Origin: Pseudomonas sihuiensis
GTDB lineage: Bacteria > Pseudomonadota > Gammaproteobacteria > Pseudomonadales > Pseudomonadaceae
Direction of reading: 5' to 3'
Length of the DNA: 64,000 nt
Assembly: GCF_900106015.1 (NCBI RefSeq)
Contig: NZ_LT629797.1
Coordinates: 4,464,001 to 4,528,000, forward strand
Made by a program: the position numbers and the translations under genes
Shown: positions 37,485 to 47,280 of the stretch, piece by piece
Numbering within the stretch: position 1 is the first letter of the stretch
Layout: each line of letters starts with the position of its first letter
The notes under the pieces: model-generated
What the model saw: only the letters and a program-made list of their open reading frames with translations
What the model was told of the DNA's origin: nothing
Databases searched by the model: none

Positions 37485-38756
37485 ATGTCTCTAATTGCGG
37501 ACTACGGGCTGATTCTGCTCGTGCTTGCCTGCCTTTTCGGTTTTTTCATGGCCTGGGGTGTTGGGGCCAACGATGTAGCCAATGCTATGGGTACATCCGT
37601 TGGCTCGCGTGCACTTACTATCAAGCAGGCGATCATCATCGCCATGGTCTTCGAGTTTGCCGGTGCCTACCTGGCTGGCGGCGAGGTGACCGAAACCATC
37701 AAGAACGGCATCGTCGATGCCAACATGATCAGCCCCAACCTGATGGTGCTGGGCATGATGTCGGCTTTGCTGGCGGCAGGCACCTGGCTGCTGGTGGCTT
37801 CGACGCGCGGCTGGCCGGTTTCGACCACGCACACCATCGTTGGCGCAGTCATCGGCTTTGCCGCTGTGGGCGTATCAATGGATGCCGTGCACTGGAGCGG
37901 CGTCGGCCCCATCGTCGCCAGTTGGGTGGTCACGCCGATGCTGGCCGGGATCATCTCCTTCTGCCTGTTCGTCAGTGTGCAGAAGCTGATCATCGACACT
38001 GATAACCCCTTCCTGAATGCCAAGCGTTTCGTGCCGCTGTACATGTTCATTACCGGGTTCGTCATCTCGCTGATGACCATGACCAAGGGGCTCAAACACG
38101 TTGGTTTGAACCTCTCCAGTACCGAAGGCTTCATGCTGTCCATCGGTATCGGTGTGTTGGTGATGCTGATCGGTATCGCCCTGCTCAGTCGCATCCACGT
38201 CGATGTCGAGGCAGACAAGACTTTCCACTTCTCCAGTGTGGAGAAAGTGTTCGCGGTGCTGATGATCTTCACCGCCTGTGCCATGGCCTTTGCTCACGGC
38301 TCCAACGATGTGGCCAACGCCGTTGGCCCGCTGGCGGCTATCGTTGGCGTCATTCAGAGCGGCGGTGAGTTGGCGGCAGGTGAGAAGTCGATTGTGCCGG
38401 GCTGGATCCTGTTGCTGGGTGCGCTGGGTATCGTGGTCGGCCTGGCCACCTATGGCTACAAGGTGATCGCCACCATCGGCAAGGAAATCACCGAGCTGAC
38501 GCCCAGCCGTGGCTTCGCTGCCGAGCTGGCGGCTGCCACCACCGTAGTCAGTGCCTCGGGCCTGGGGCTGCCGATTTCTACCACCCATACCCTGGTCGGC
38601 GCCATTCTCGGCGTTGGCCTGGCGCGCGGTATCGGTGCACTGAACCTGGGCATGATCGGCAAGATCTTCCTGTCCTGGATCATTACCCTACCGGCAGGTG
38701 CGATCCTGTCGATCATCTTCTTCTTCATCCTGCGCGCACTGTTCGGCGGAGTCTGA
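37485..38756 (+). CDS. PiT-family inorganic phosphate transporter
   Basis: 423 residues, about eleven membrane helices. The two inverted halves each hold the PiT signature: VGANDVANAMGTSVGSRALT near residue 25 and HGSNDVANAVGPLAAIVG near residue 275. It imports phosphate as a neutral metal-phosphate complex with protons. ATG 37485 is chosen over the GTG 11 codons upstream because it gives the normal PiT length; the ribosome site is weak. Confidence 0.92.
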   Translation: MSLIADYGLILLVLACLFGFFMAWGVGANDVANAMGTSVGSRALTIKQAIIIAMVFEFAGAYLAGGEVTETIKNGIVDANMISPNLMVLGMMSALLAAGTWLLVASTRGWPVSTTHTIVGAVIGFAAVGVSMDAVHWSGVGPIVASWVVTPMLAGIISFCLFVSVQKLIIDTDNPFLNAKRFVPLYMFITGFVISLMTMTKGLKHVGLNLSSTEGFMLSIGIGVLVMLIGIALLSRIHVDVEADKTFHFSSVEKVFAVLMIFTACAMAFAHGSNDVANAVGPLAAIVGVIQSGGELAAGEKSIVPGWILLLGALGIVVGLATYGYKVIATIGKEITELTPSRGFAAELAAATTVVSASGLGLPISTTHTLVGAILGVGLARGIGALNLGMIGKIFLSWIITLPAGAILSIIFFFILRALFGGV

Positions 38757-38824
38757 TTCCGCCCTGGCGGTTTCCCCTGAGGTTGGATGCTCCTATTATG
38801 GAGCTCCGACCCAGGAGAGCGCCG

Positions 38825-39991
38825 ATGCCCTTGCCTTCCCTACGAGAGCAGTTCGCTGCGCTGATCGCCGCGCCATCGGTAAGCTGCACCCAGCCCAATT
38901 GGGACCAGAGCAACGCGCCGGTCATCGAGCTGCTCGCTGCCTGGCTCGGTGATCTGGGCTTCACCTGCGAAACCCAGCAGATCGCCCCGGGCAAGTTCAA
39001 CCTGCTCGCCAGTTATGGCTCTGGCCCTGGTGGTCTGGTGCTGGCCGGGCACAGCGATACCGTGCCCTTCGATGCTGCCTTGTGGCAGACCGACCCTCTC
39101 AAGTTGAGCGAAGTGGGCGACCGCTGGGTGGGCCTCGGCAGTTGCGACATGAAGGGCTTCTTCGTCCTGGCCATCGAGGCCGTGCGACCGCTGCTCGATC
39201 AGCCCTTCCAGCAGCCGCTGCTGATTCTCGCCACCTGTGACGAAGAAAGCTCGATGGCCGGCGCCCGTGCCTTGGCCGCTGCCGGCCGACCGCTTGGCCG
39301 GGCTGCAGTGATTGGCGAGCCGACAGGCCTCAAGCCCATACGCCTGCACAAGGGCGTGATGATGGAGCGCATCGATATTCTTGGGCAAAGTGGCCATTCC
39401 TCCAATCCAGCTCTTGGCCGCAGTGCGCTGGAGGCCATGCAGGATGTCATGGGTGAGCTGCGCGGCCTGCGTGCGCAATGGCAGCGTGAGTTCAACAACC
39501 CGCAATTCAGCGTGCCAGAACCGACACTGAACCTCGGCTGCATCCACGGGGGCGACAACCCCAACCGCATCTGCGGCCAGTGCGCGCTGGAGTTCGACCT
39601 GCGTCCGCTGCCGGGCATGGATCCTGAGCAACTGCGCGAGGCCATTCGCGGCAAGCTGCTGCCACTGGCGCTCAAGCATCAGGTACGCATCGACTATGGC
39701 CCGCTGTTCCCCGCTGTGCCGCCCTTCGAGCAGAAGGCCGATGCGGAACTGGTGCGCCTGGCCGAGCGTCTGACCGGGCATAGCGCGCAAGCGGTGGCGT
39801 TCGGCACCGAAGCGCCTTATCTTCAGCAGCTTGGTTGCGAAACCCTGGTGCTCGGCCCCGGCGATATCGACTGCGCCCACCAGCCCGGGGAGCACCTGGA
39901 GCTGGCGCGCATCGAACCGACCGTGGCCATACTGCGCCAAATGATCCAACACTATTGCCTGACCCGGAGCGAAGACGTGCAGCGACGATGA
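38825..39991 (+). CDS. argE: Acetylornithine deacetylase
   Basis: M20 zinc peptidase-family enzyme converting N-acetylornithine to ornithine. 388 residues from ATG 38825, preceded by AGGAG; the in-frame ATG at 38783 is too long. LAGHSDTVPFD and GSCDMKGF supply metal ligands and the catalytic Asp, CDEESSMAGAR the general base. argA follows 63 bp later. Pseudomonas mainly recycles acetyl groups with ArgJ, so this copy may be accessory. Confidence 0.9.
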   Translation: MPLPSLREQFAALIAAPSVSCTQPNWDQSNAPVIELLAAWLGDLGFTCETQQIAPGKFNLLASYGSGPGGLVLAGHSDTVPFDAALWQTDPLKLSEVGDRWVGLGSCDMKGFFVLAIEAVRPLLDQPFQQPLLILATCDEESSMAGARALAAAGRPLGRAAVIGEPTGLKPIRLHKGVMMERIDILGQSGHSSNPALGRSALEAMQDVMGELRGLRAQWQREFNNPQFSVPEPTLNLGCIHGGDNPNRICGQCALEFDLRPLPGMDPEQLREAIRGKLLPLALKHQVRIDYGPLFPAVPPFEQKADAELVRLAERLTGHSAQAVAFGTEAPYLQQLGCETLVLGPGDIDCAHQPGEHLELARIEPTVAILRQMIQHYCLTRSEDVQRR

Positions 39992-40054
39992 GAGCGACTC
40001 TCTAACCGAACATGACGGCCATGCCGTCTTAGTCTCTACGTTAATGGATTGCTC

Positions 40055-41353
40055 ATGCACGACTACGTCAACTGGCTACGCCACGCCTCGCCCTACATCA
40101 ACGCCCATCGCGACTGCACCTTCGTGGTCATGCTGCCGGGCGAGGGTGTTGCCCACCCGAACTTCGCCAACATCGTTCACGATCTGGTGCTGTTGCACAG
40201 CCTCGGCGTGCGCCTGGTGCTGGTGCACGGCTCGCGTCCGCAGATCGAGGCGCGCCTTGCTGCCCGTGGCCTGACCCCGCATTACCATCGCGACCTGCGC
40301 ATCACCGACGCACCGACCCTGGAATGCGTGATCGACGCCGTCGGCCAGTTGCGTATCGCCATCGAAGCGCGTCTGTCGATGGATATGGCTGCCTCGCCGA
40401 TGCAGGGCTCGCGCCTGCGCCTGACCAGCGGCAACTTCGTCACCGCGCGGCCGATCGGTGTGGTCGATGGCGTCGACTACCACCACACCGGCGAAGTACG
40501 GCGCATCGATCGCAAGGGCATCAACCGCCAGCTCGACGAGCGCAGCATCGTGCTGCTGTCGCCGCTCGGCTATTCGCCCACCGGGGAGATCTTCAACCTG
40601 GCCTGTGAGGACGTCGCTACCCGCGCGGCCATCGACCTGGGTGCGGACAAGCTATTGCTGTTCGGCGCCGAAGACGGTCTGCTCGACGAGCAGGGCAGGT
40701 TGGTGCGTGAGCTGCGCCCGCAGCAGGTGCCAGCGCATCTGGCGCGCCTGGGCAGCAACTATCAGGGCGAGCTACTCGATGCCGCCGCCGAAGCCTGTCG
40801 CGGCGGCGTCAAACGCAGCCATATCGTCAGTTATGCCACCGATGGTGCGCTGCTCAGCGAACTGTTCACCCGTACCGGCAACGGCACCCTGGTGGCGCAG
40901 GAGCAGTTCGAGTCCCTGCGCGAGGCGACCATCGAGGATGTCGGTGGTCTGATCGAGCTGATCAGCCCGCTGGAAGAGCAGGGCATTCTGGTGCGTCGTT
41001 CGCGCGAGGTACTGGAGCGCGAGATCGAGCAGTTCAGCATCGTCGAGCGCGAGGGGCTGATCATCGCCTGCGCGGCGCTGTATCCCATCGCCGATTCCGA
41101 CTGCGGCGAACTGGCCTGCCTGGCGGTCAATCCCGAATACCGTCACGGCGGTCGCGGCGACAAATTGCTCGAGCGGATCGAGGCCAGGGCGCGGGCGCAG
41201 GGGATCAAGACCCTGTTCGTGCTCACCACGCGTACCGCGCACTGGTTCCGCGAGCGCGGTTTCGAGCCGAGCAGTGTCGAGCGCATGCCCACCGCGCGGG
41301 CGTCGCTGTACAACTACCAGCGCAACTCGAAGGTGTTCGAAAAGGCGTTGTAG
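40055..41353 (+). CDS. argA: N-acetylglutamate synthase
   Basis: 432-residue first enzyme of arginine synthesis. The N-terminal amino-acid-kinase-like domain (about 1-280) binds arginine for feedback inhibition and contains LVLVHGSRPQIEARLAARG and RIDRKGINRQLDERSI. The C-terminal GNAT domain (about 285-432) has LAVNPEYRHGGRGDKLLERI, the acetyl-CoA loop. ATG 40055 matches the known N-terminus HDYVNWLRHASPYINAHRD. Confidence 0.94.
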   Translation: MHDYVNWLRHASPYINAHRDCTFVVMLPGEGVAHPNFANIVHDLVLLHSLGVRLVLVHGSRPQIEARLAARGLTPHYHRDLRITDAPTLECVIDAVGQLRIAIEARLSMDMAASPMQGSRLRLTSGNFVTARPIGVVDGVDYHHTGEVRRIDRKGINRQLDERSIVLLSPLGYSPTGEIFNLACEDVATRAAIDLGADKLLLFGAEDGLLDEQGRLVRELRPQQVPAHLARLGSNYQGELLDAAAEACRGGVKRSHIVSYATDGALLSELFTRTGNGTLVAQEQFESLREATIEDVGGLIELISPLEEQGILVRRSREVLEREIEQFSIVEREGLIIACAALYPIADSDCGELACLAVNPEYRHGGRGDKLLERIEARARAQGIKTLFVLTTRTAHWFRERGFEPSSVERMPTARASLYNYQRNSKVFEKAL

Positions 41354-41375
41354 GCGGAGCGAGAGCAGGCCGGAG

Positions 41376-41501
41376 CTGTAGGCGCGGATTTATCCGCGAG
41401 CTTCGCGGCTGAAGCCGCTCCAACGCTGGAGCGATGCAGGAGGCCGAGGCCGAGCATGTAGCCGCGACGGGTTCACCGCTCGCGGCTAAAGCCCCTCCCA
41501 C
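41376..41501. repeat. Two REP-like units after argA
   Basis: Unit 1 (about 41376-41424) reads CTGTAGGCGCGGATTTATCC and ends CTGAAGCCGCTCC; unit 2 (41458-41501) starts TGTAGCCGCGACGGG and ends CTAAAGCCCCTCCCAC. Each has imperfect inverted arms. They fill the gap between convergent argA and the RMF-like gene. Confidence 0.65.
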
Positions 41502-41516
41502 AATGCGTTCAGAGTG

Positions 41517-41708
41517 TCAGGCGCTGTGCTGCTGCAGGCGCATCTGCTCGAAGCCGTCGTCCCAGCCGGCCTCCCAGGCCGCAGCGGGGATTTCGTCAGG
41601 GTAGGGCTGGCGGGTCCTGGGTTGGTCAGTAAGGCCGGCCATATAACCTTGCTGGTAGGCCTTGGTCAGGCTTTCCAGGCTCCATTGCGGCGTGGCGTCA
41701 TCGGCCAT
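41517..41708 (-). CDS. RMF/CrpP-like small protein
   Basis: 63 residues. YQQGYMAGLTDQPRTRQPYP and AAAWEAGWDDGFEQM follow the pattern of ribosome modulation factor (GYQAG, CPY, W-GGW) and of the CrpP family. Such proteins bind ribosomes or were reported in fluoroquinolone resistance; the latter has been disputed. It lies between gshA and argA as an isolated gene. The family call rests on a short pattern, so the role is open. Confidence 0.7.
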   Translation of the reverse strand: MADDATPQWSLESLTKAYQQGYMAGLTDQPRTRQPYPDEIPAAAWEAGWDDGFEQMRLQQHSA

Positions 41709-41833
41709 GGGCGCTGCTCGTCTATCGTCCTTTACCCGGCAATGCTAGCTGGCCGGGCGGCCAGGGGAGTGGCCGCCCATCCTGGCTTTTGCTCCGCTGG
41801 TTGGCTTTGTGACGCAGTCGACGGTTCTTCGCC

Positions 41834-43414
41834 CTACACGGCCAAAGCCAGAATGCTCGCCTGGTAGGCCGCGACGAAAGCATCGAAATCACCCTCGGGC
41901 TGCGCTTCAAGCTCTGCCTGCGCGGCCAGCGAGTCGTGGGCGGCCTGTTCGAAGGCTTGTTGCTGCTGCGCGCTGAGCGGTTGTCCGCGGAAGTATTCGG
42001 CGTGGCGCTGGCTCTGCTGCAGAGCGAACTCGGTGAAGCTCTTGCCCTGACGCAGAATCGCCAGCACCTGGGCCGATGGCGTCATTTCCACATCCGCGAC
42101 CTTGGCTTGCTGCTGCGCCAACGCCTCGATATGCGCGCTGCTGCCTTGGCTGCGATCAAGCAGTTCGGCCAATGGCAGGATGCGTTCGAGCAGTTCGCTG
42201 GCCCAGACTTTGAGTTCTACCTGCTGGCTACCTTTCTGCAGGTGCAGGCCGGGACGCCGCCCCTCCTTGACCACCTTGAGGAAGTTGCTGGTGCAACTGC
42301 TGCACTCGCCGTTTTCCAGTAGCGGGCTGTCTTCCAGTGCGCAGAACAGCAGGAAGGCGTCGATGAAGCGCGCCTGCGCCAGGTCGATGCCCAGCGGCAG
42401 GAACGGGTTGATGTCCAGGCAGCGTACTTCCACGTACTGCACGCCACGGCTCATCAGTGCCTGGATCGGCCGCTCGCCGCTGTAGGTGACGCGTTTCGGG
42501 CGGATGCTTGAGTAGTACTCGTTCTCGATCTGCAGGATGTTGGTGTTCAGTTGCAGCCACTCGTCGCCACGCTTGATGCCAGCTGCGACATAGGCCGGGT
42601 AGGGCGTGCCGACGGCCAGGCGCAGGCTGTCGGTGTAGCTGGCCAGGTCGTTGTAGCAGGGGGTCAGGCCTGACTGCGCGCTGCTCTGGTAGCCCAGGTC
42701 GCTCATGCGCAGGCTGGTGGCGTACGGCAGGTACAGGGTGCTGGCATCCAGCTCCTGCAACTGGTGCGGGCGGCCGCGCATGAAGCCCTTGTCCAGCGCC
42801 GGCGAGGCGCCGAACAGGTACATCAGCAGCCAGCTGTAGCGGCGGAAATTGCGGATCAGCGCGATGTAGCGTGCCGACTGGTAGTCGCGCGCGCTCTGCT
42901 CGCTGCCTTCGCTCTGTTGCTGCAGTTGCCAGAGTTTTTCCGGCAGGGAGAAGTTGTAGTGGATGCCGGCGATGCACTGCATGGTCTTGCCGTAGCGCAG
43001 CGCCAGACCCTTGCGGTACACGTACTTGAGGCGACCGATATTGGAGCTGCCGTAGCGGGCGATGGGAATGGTCTCTTCGTCCGGCAACTGGCAGGGCATC
43101 GACGTGCTCCACAGCAGTTCGCCATTGAGCTTGTCGTAGGCGAAGCGGTGGATGCTGTCCAGTTCGGCGAGGGTGGCGGCCGGATCATTGGCGGTGCCGG
43201 TGATGAACTCCAGCAGCGACTCGGAATAGTCGGTGGTGATCTGCGCATGGGTCAGCGCCGAGCCTAGTGCCTGCGGGTGCGGAGTCAGGGCCAGCTGGCC
43301 GTCGCGAGTGACGCGCAGGCATTCGCGCTCGATGCCATGCAGACACTCGCCCAGCAGGGACAGGTTGGCCGGCTCGCCGAGCTGGGCCAGGCGGCGGGAG
43401 AGAAGGTCGCTCAA
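41834..43414 (-). CDS. gshA: Glutamate-cysteine ligase
   Basis: First enzyme of glutathione synthesis; 526 residues from TTG 43414. TTG is chosen because [13 protein letters not shown] then aligns with the known N-terminus and AGGA lies nine bases upstream; a longer reading from 43465 has no support. [36 protein letters not shown] and [12 protein letters not shown] are proteobacterial GshA signatures. It lies downstream of tex and the thioesterase gene on the same strand. Confidence 0.94.
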   Translation of the reverse strand: MSDLLSRRLAQLGEPANLSLLGECLHGIERECLRVTRDGQLALTPHPQALGSALTHAQITTDYSESLLEFITGTANDPAATLAELDSIHRFAYDKLNGELLWSTSMPCQLPDEETIPIARYGSSNIGRLKYVYRKGLALRYGKTMQCIAGIHYNFSLPEKLWQLQQQSEGSEQSARDYQSARYIALIRNFRRYSWLLMYLFGASPALDKGFMRGRPHQLQELDASTLYLPYATSLRMSDLGYQSSAQSGLTPCYNDLASYTDSLRLAVGTPYPAYVAAGIKRGDEWLQLNTNILQIENEYYSSIRPKRVTYSGERPIQALMSRGVQYVEVRCLDINPFLPLGIDLAQARFIDAFLLFCALEDSPLLENGECSSCTSNFLKVVKEGRRPGLHLQKGSQQVELKVWASELLERILPLAELLDRSQGSSAHIEALAQQQAKVADVEMTPSAQVLAILRQGKSFTEFALQQSQRHAEYFRGQPLSAQQQQAFEQAAHDSLAAQAELEAQPEGDFDAFVAAYQASILALAV

Positions 43415-43517
43415 GATGCAATTCCTAACTGGGCAGTCGCCATAATATGGGGATCGCCCCCGCACTCTGCAAGGGGGCGAACGCTTACCCAGATTAGATC
43501 AGCGAGCGGGGTGCCGA

Positions 43518-43913
43518 TTACACGCAGGCGAAGGTGCCTTGTGCCTTGGCGATCAGCTTGTCGCCCTGCAGCACTTCGGCTTCCACCACCTGGGTGCGGC
43601 GACCTGCGTGCAGTACCTTGGCGTGGCACAGCACGCTGCCCTCGGAGACCGGGCGGATGTAGTTGATCTTGCACTCCAGGGTCACGCTGCTGGGGCCGCC
43701 ATCGCCCAGGCTGTGGCTGGCCTGACCCATGGCGGTGTCGATCAGCGAGAACAGCGCGCCGCCGTGCAGCTTGCCGTGCAGGTTGCGCAGCTCGTCGGTG
43801 AGGGTCAGGCGCACGCGCGCCTCACCGCCGCCGACCTGGAGGATCTCCAGGCCGAGCAGGCGGGAAAAGGCGCTGCTGGCGCCTACGTTGTCGGTGTTGT
43901 CGGTCATGTTCAT
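43518..43913 (-). CDS. Hotdog-fold thioesterase (PaaI/YigI type)
   Basis: 131 residues with the hotdog acyl-CoA thioesterase core: [18 protein letters not shown] is the catalytic helix, and [13 protein letters not shown] and [15 protein letters not shown] form the sheet. Substrate unknown. It starts in a four-base overlap with the tex stop, so it is translated with tex, an arrangement also seen in P. aeruginosa. Confidence 0.9.
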   Translation of the reverse strand: MNMTDNTDNVGASSAFSRLLGLEILQVGGGEARVRLTLTDELRNLHGKLHGGALFSLIDTAMGQASHSLGDGGPSSVTLECKINYIRPVSEGSVLCHAKVLHAGRRTQVVEAEVLQGDKLIAKAQGTFACV

Positions 43914-46237
43914 TTCTTCAACTGCTTGGCGTTGGCGAACAGGGCGGCCATGCCGCCGGTGGCGGGTGCCGGTTTGTCCTGGCTGGAATGGCGCTCGCTG
44001 CGCGGTGTGTTGCCGCCACGGTTGCCGTTGCCACGCTGACCGCCGCGCGCGCCCTCGACTTTCTCGCCGGGGGTGTCGCCCATGCGCATGGACAGGGCGA
44101 TACGGCTACGCGGTATGTCCACCTCCATCACCTTGACCTTGACCACGTCGCCGGCCTTGACCGCCTCGTGCGGATCCTTGATGAATTTCTCCGACAGCGC
44201 GCTGATGTGCACCAGGCCGTCCTGATGCACGCCGATGTCGACGAAAGCGCCGAAGTTGGTGACGTTGGTCACCACGCCTTCGAGCACCATGCCCAGCTTG
44301 AGGTCGTTCAGCGTTTCCACGCCTTCCTGGAACTCGGCGGTCTTGAACTCCGGGCGCGGGTCGCGGCCGGGTTTGTCCAGTTCCTTGAGGATGTCGCCGA
44401 CGGTGACCAGGCCGAAGCGCTCGTCGGTGAACTTGGCCGGATCGAGGCGCTTGAGGAAGCTCGAGTCGCCGATCAGCGAGCGGATATCGCGGCCGGTGTC
44501 CTGGGCGATGCGCTCGACCAGTGGGTAGGTTTCCGGGTGCACCGCCGAGGCGTCCAGCGGGTTGTCACCGTTCATCACGCGGAGGAAGCCAGCGGCCTGC
44601 TCGAAAGTCTTCTCGCCCAGACGCGGCACCTTCTTCAGTTCGGCGCGCGAGGCGAAGGCGCCGTTGGCGTCGCGGTACTGCACAATGTTTTGCGCCAGGG
44701 TCGCATTGAGGCCGGAGATGCGCGCCAGCAGGGCGGCGGAGGCGGTGTTGACGTCCACGCCGACGGCGTTCACGCAGTCCTCGACCACGGCGTCCAGGCT
44801 GCGCGCCAGCTTGAGCTGCGACACATCGTGCTGGTACTGGCCGACGCCGATGGATTTCGGGTCGATTTTCACCAGTTCGGCCAGCGGGTCTTGCAGGCGG
44901 CGGGCGATGGACACCGCACCGCGCAGCGACACGTCGAGATCGGGGAATTCGCGGGCGGCCAGCTCCGAGGCCGAGTACACCGAGGCGCCGGCCTCGGAGA
45001 CCATCACCTTGGTCAGCTTGAGGCCCGGTACCTTCTTGATCAGTTCGGCGGCCAGCTTGTCGGTCTCGCGGCTGGCGGTGCCGTTGCCGATGGAGATCAG
45101 GTCGACACCGTGCTTGGCGCAGAGCTTGGCGAGGATCGCCAGGGTGCCGTCCCAGTCGTTGCGCGGCGCGTGCGGGTAGACGGTGGCGGTTTCCAGCACC
45201 TTGCCGGTGGCATCAACCACGGCCACCTTGCAGCCGGTGCGCAGGCCCGGGTCGAGCGCCAGGGTGGCGCGCGGGCCGGCCGGGGCGGCCAGCAGCAGGT
45301 CGTGCAGGTTGCGGGCGAATACGCTGATCGCCTCGTCCTCGGCCTTCTCGCGCAGCTCGCCGAGCAGGTCGGTTTCCAGGTGGTTGTACAGCTTGACCTT
45401 CCAGGTCCAGCGCACCACCTCGGCCAGCCATTTGTCGGCGGCACGGCCTTGCGCGCTGATGCCGAAGCGCTCGCCGATCATCACTTCGCAGGGGTGCATG
45501 CTGCCGGGCAGCTCTTCGCCGACCTTGAGGCTGGCGCTGAGAATGCCTTCGTTGCGACCACGGAAGATCGCCAGCGCGCGGTGCGACGGCACGCCCTTGA
45601 GCGCTTCGTCATGCTCGAAGTAGTCGCTGAACTTGGCGCCTTCGTTTTCCTTGCCCGGCACCAGGCGGGCGCTGAGGGTGGCGTTGTCCTTGAGGAAGCT
45701 GCGCAGCTTGTCCAGCAGCGCGGCGTCTTCGGCGAAGCGCTCCATGAGGATGTACTTGGCGCCTTCGAGCACGGCTTTGACGTCGGCGAAGCCCTTCTCG
45801 GTGTCGATGAAGCGCTCGGCTTCCTGTTCGGGCGTCAGGCTCGGATCGTTGAACAGTGCGTCGGCCAGCTCGCCAAGGCCGGCTTCCAGGGCGATCTGGC
45901 CCTTGGTACGGCGCTTTTGCTTGTACGGCAGGTAGAGGTCTTCGAGGCGCGTCTTGGTGTCGGCCAGGTCGATCTCGCGCTTGAGTTCGGGGGTGAGCTT
46001 ACCCTGCTCCTCGATGCTGGCGAGGATCGCCACGCGGCGTTCGTCCAGCTCGCGCAGGTAGCGCAGACGCTCTTCCAGGTGGCGCAACTGGGTGTCGTCG
46101 AGGCTGCCGGTCACCTCTTTACGGTAACGGGCGATGAAGGGCACGGTGGAGCCTTCGTCGAGCAGGGCCACGGCGGCGGCAACCTGTTGCGGGCGCACGC
46201 CCAGTTCATCGGCGATGCGGTTGTTGATACTGTCCAT
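43910..46237 (-). CDS. tex: Transcription accessory protein Tex
   Basis: 775-residue RNA-binding protein associated with RNA polymerase. From the N-terminus: helical Tex domain ([20 protein letters not shown]), YqgF-like RNase H fold ([17 protein letters not shown] near residue 330), helix-hairpin-helix pair ([18 protein letters not shown]) and a C-terminal S1 domain ([20 protein letters not shown] near 655) with a basic Gly/Arg tail. The start [13 protein letters not shown] is the family N-terminus; the ribosome site is weak. Confidence 0.95.
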   Translation of the reverse strand: MDSINNRIADELGVRPQQVAAAVALLDEGSTVPFIARYRKEVTGSLDDTQLRHLEERLRYLRELDERRVAILASIEEQGKLTPELKREIDLADTKTRLEDLYLPYKQKRRTKGQIALEAGLGELADALFNDPSLTPEQEAERFIDTEKGFADVKAVLEGAKYILMERFAEDAALLDKLRSFLKDNATLSARLVPGKENEGAKFSDYFEHDEALKGVPSHRALAIFRGRNEGILSASLKVGEELPGSMHPCEVMIGERFGISAQGRAADKWLAEVVRWTWKVKLYNHLETDLLGELREKAEDEAISVFARNLHDLLLAAPAGPRATLALDPGLRTGCKVAVVDATGKVLETATVYPHAPRNDWDGTLAILAKLCAKHGVDLISIGNGTASRETDKLAAELIKKVPGLKLTKVMVSEAGASVYSASELAAREFPDLDVSLRGAVSIARRLQDPLAELVKIDPKSIGVGQYQHDVSQLKLARSLDAVVEDCVNAVGVDVNTASAALLARISGLNATLAQNIVQYRDANGAFASRAELKKVPRLGEKTFEQAAGFLRVMNGDNPLDASAVHPETYPLVERIAQDTGRDIRSLIGDSSFLKRLDPAKFTDERFGLVTVGDILKELDKPGRDPRPEFKTAEFQEGVETLNDLKLGMVLEGVVTNVTNFGAFVDIGVHQDGLVHISALSEKFIKDPHEAVKAGDVVKVKVMEVDIPRSRIALSMRMGDTPGEKVEGARGGQRGNGNRGGNTPRSERHSSQDKPAPATGGMAALFANAKQLKK

Positions 46238-46439
46238 AAATAAAGCTACCCACTGAAGCGACAGGGCGGCCGCAAAGATGCTGGCCAGAGACGAAAGCGG
46301 CGCATTATAAACACCGCATTCGCGAGCGCTGCGAACCGTTGGGGAAAAATCTGCTAACAATGGCTAGAGCGCCCACCCATGCGCCTGAGCGATAATGCCG
46401 CCACCTGCCGTCCTCAGTACGGCTGTCCAAGGAGACGCC

Positions 46440-47177
46440 ATGACCCAGTCCGCTGCCCCTGTCGCCGAAGGCGAGAAGATCCTCATTGTCGATGACGACG
46501 CCCGTTTGCGCCGCTTGCTCGAGCGCTTCTTCGATGAGCAGGGCTATCGCGTGCGCGCGGTGGAAAACGTCGAGCAGATGGATCGTCTGCTGGCCCGCGA
46601 GCTGTTCAATCTGGTGGTGCTCGACCTGATGCTGCCGGGTGAAGACGGCCTGTCCGCCTGCCGCCGCCTGCGTGAGGCCGGCAATCAAATGCCGATCATC
46701 ATGCTCACCGCCAAGGGTGACGAAGGCAGCCGCATCCAGGGGCTGGAGCTGGGCGCCGACGATTACCTGGCCAAGCCCTTCAACCCGCGCGAACTGCTGG
46801 CGCGGATCAAGGCCGTACTGCGCCGTCAGGCACCGGTGGTACCGGGCGCGCCGGGCACCGAAGACGAAAGTGTGACCTTCGGTGAGTACGAGCTGTCGCT
46901 GGCCACCCGCGAGCTGAAGAAGGGCGATGAGGTGCACATGCTCACCACCGGTGAGTTCGCCGTGCTCAAGGCGCTGGTGCAGCATGCGCGCGAACCGCTG
47001 ACCCGCGACAAGCTGATGAACCTGGCCCGTGGCCGCGAGTGGGATGCGCTGGAACGCTCCATCGATGTGCAGATCAGCCGCCTGCGCCGCCTGATCGAGC
47101 CGGACCCGTCGAAGCCGCGCTATATCCAGACCGTCTGGGGTGTGGGTTACGTGTTCGTGCCGGACGGAAAGAAATGA
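46440..47177 (+). CDS. amgR: OmpR-type response regulator (AmgR)
   Basis: 245 residues; receiver domain with acidic pocket DDD near residue 20 and phosphoacceptor Asp in LVVLDLMLPGEDG, then a winged-helix DNA-binding domain ending TVWGVGYVFVPDG. AAGGAG precedes the ATG. With its kinase at 47281 it matches AmgRS of P. aeruginosa (PA5200-PA5199), which controls the envelope-stress response and intrinsic aminoglycoside resistance. Confidence 0.9.
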   Translation: MTQSAAPVAEGEKILIVDDDARLRRLLERFFDEQGYRVRAVENVEQMDRLLARELFNLVVLDLMLPGEDGLSACRRLREAGNQMPIIMLTAKGDEGSRIQGLELGADDYLAKPFNPRELLARIKAVLRRQAPVVPGAPGTEDESVTFGEYELSLATRELKKGDEVHMLTTGEFAVLKALVQHAREPLTRDKLMNLARGREWDALERSIDVQISRLRRLIEPDPSKPRYIQTVWGVGYVFVPDGKK

Positions 47178-47270
47178 AGCTGCAAGCTGCAAGCCACAAG
47201 TTGCAGGCCAATGCGCACGGTACAGCCACTTATAGCCTGAAGCCTGAGGCTTGCCGCTGCACCTCCGGGG
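47174..47270. repeat. Repeat-derived spacer between amgR and amgS
   Basis: GCTGCAA, GCTGCAA, GCCACAA and GTTGCAG follow in near-tandem order, then AGCCTGAAGCCTGAGGCT, itself palindromic. Repeats of this style occur between Pseudomonas genes. It separates two cotranscribed genes by 103 bp, so the kinase may be translated less efficiently than the regulator. Confidence 0.5.
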
Positions 47271-47280
47271 TTTGCCGCTC

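Noticed and set aside
43988..46243. 751-codon plus-strand frame opposite tex
   Set aside because: Tex on the other strand has complete domains; this is a mirror frame of high GC third positions.
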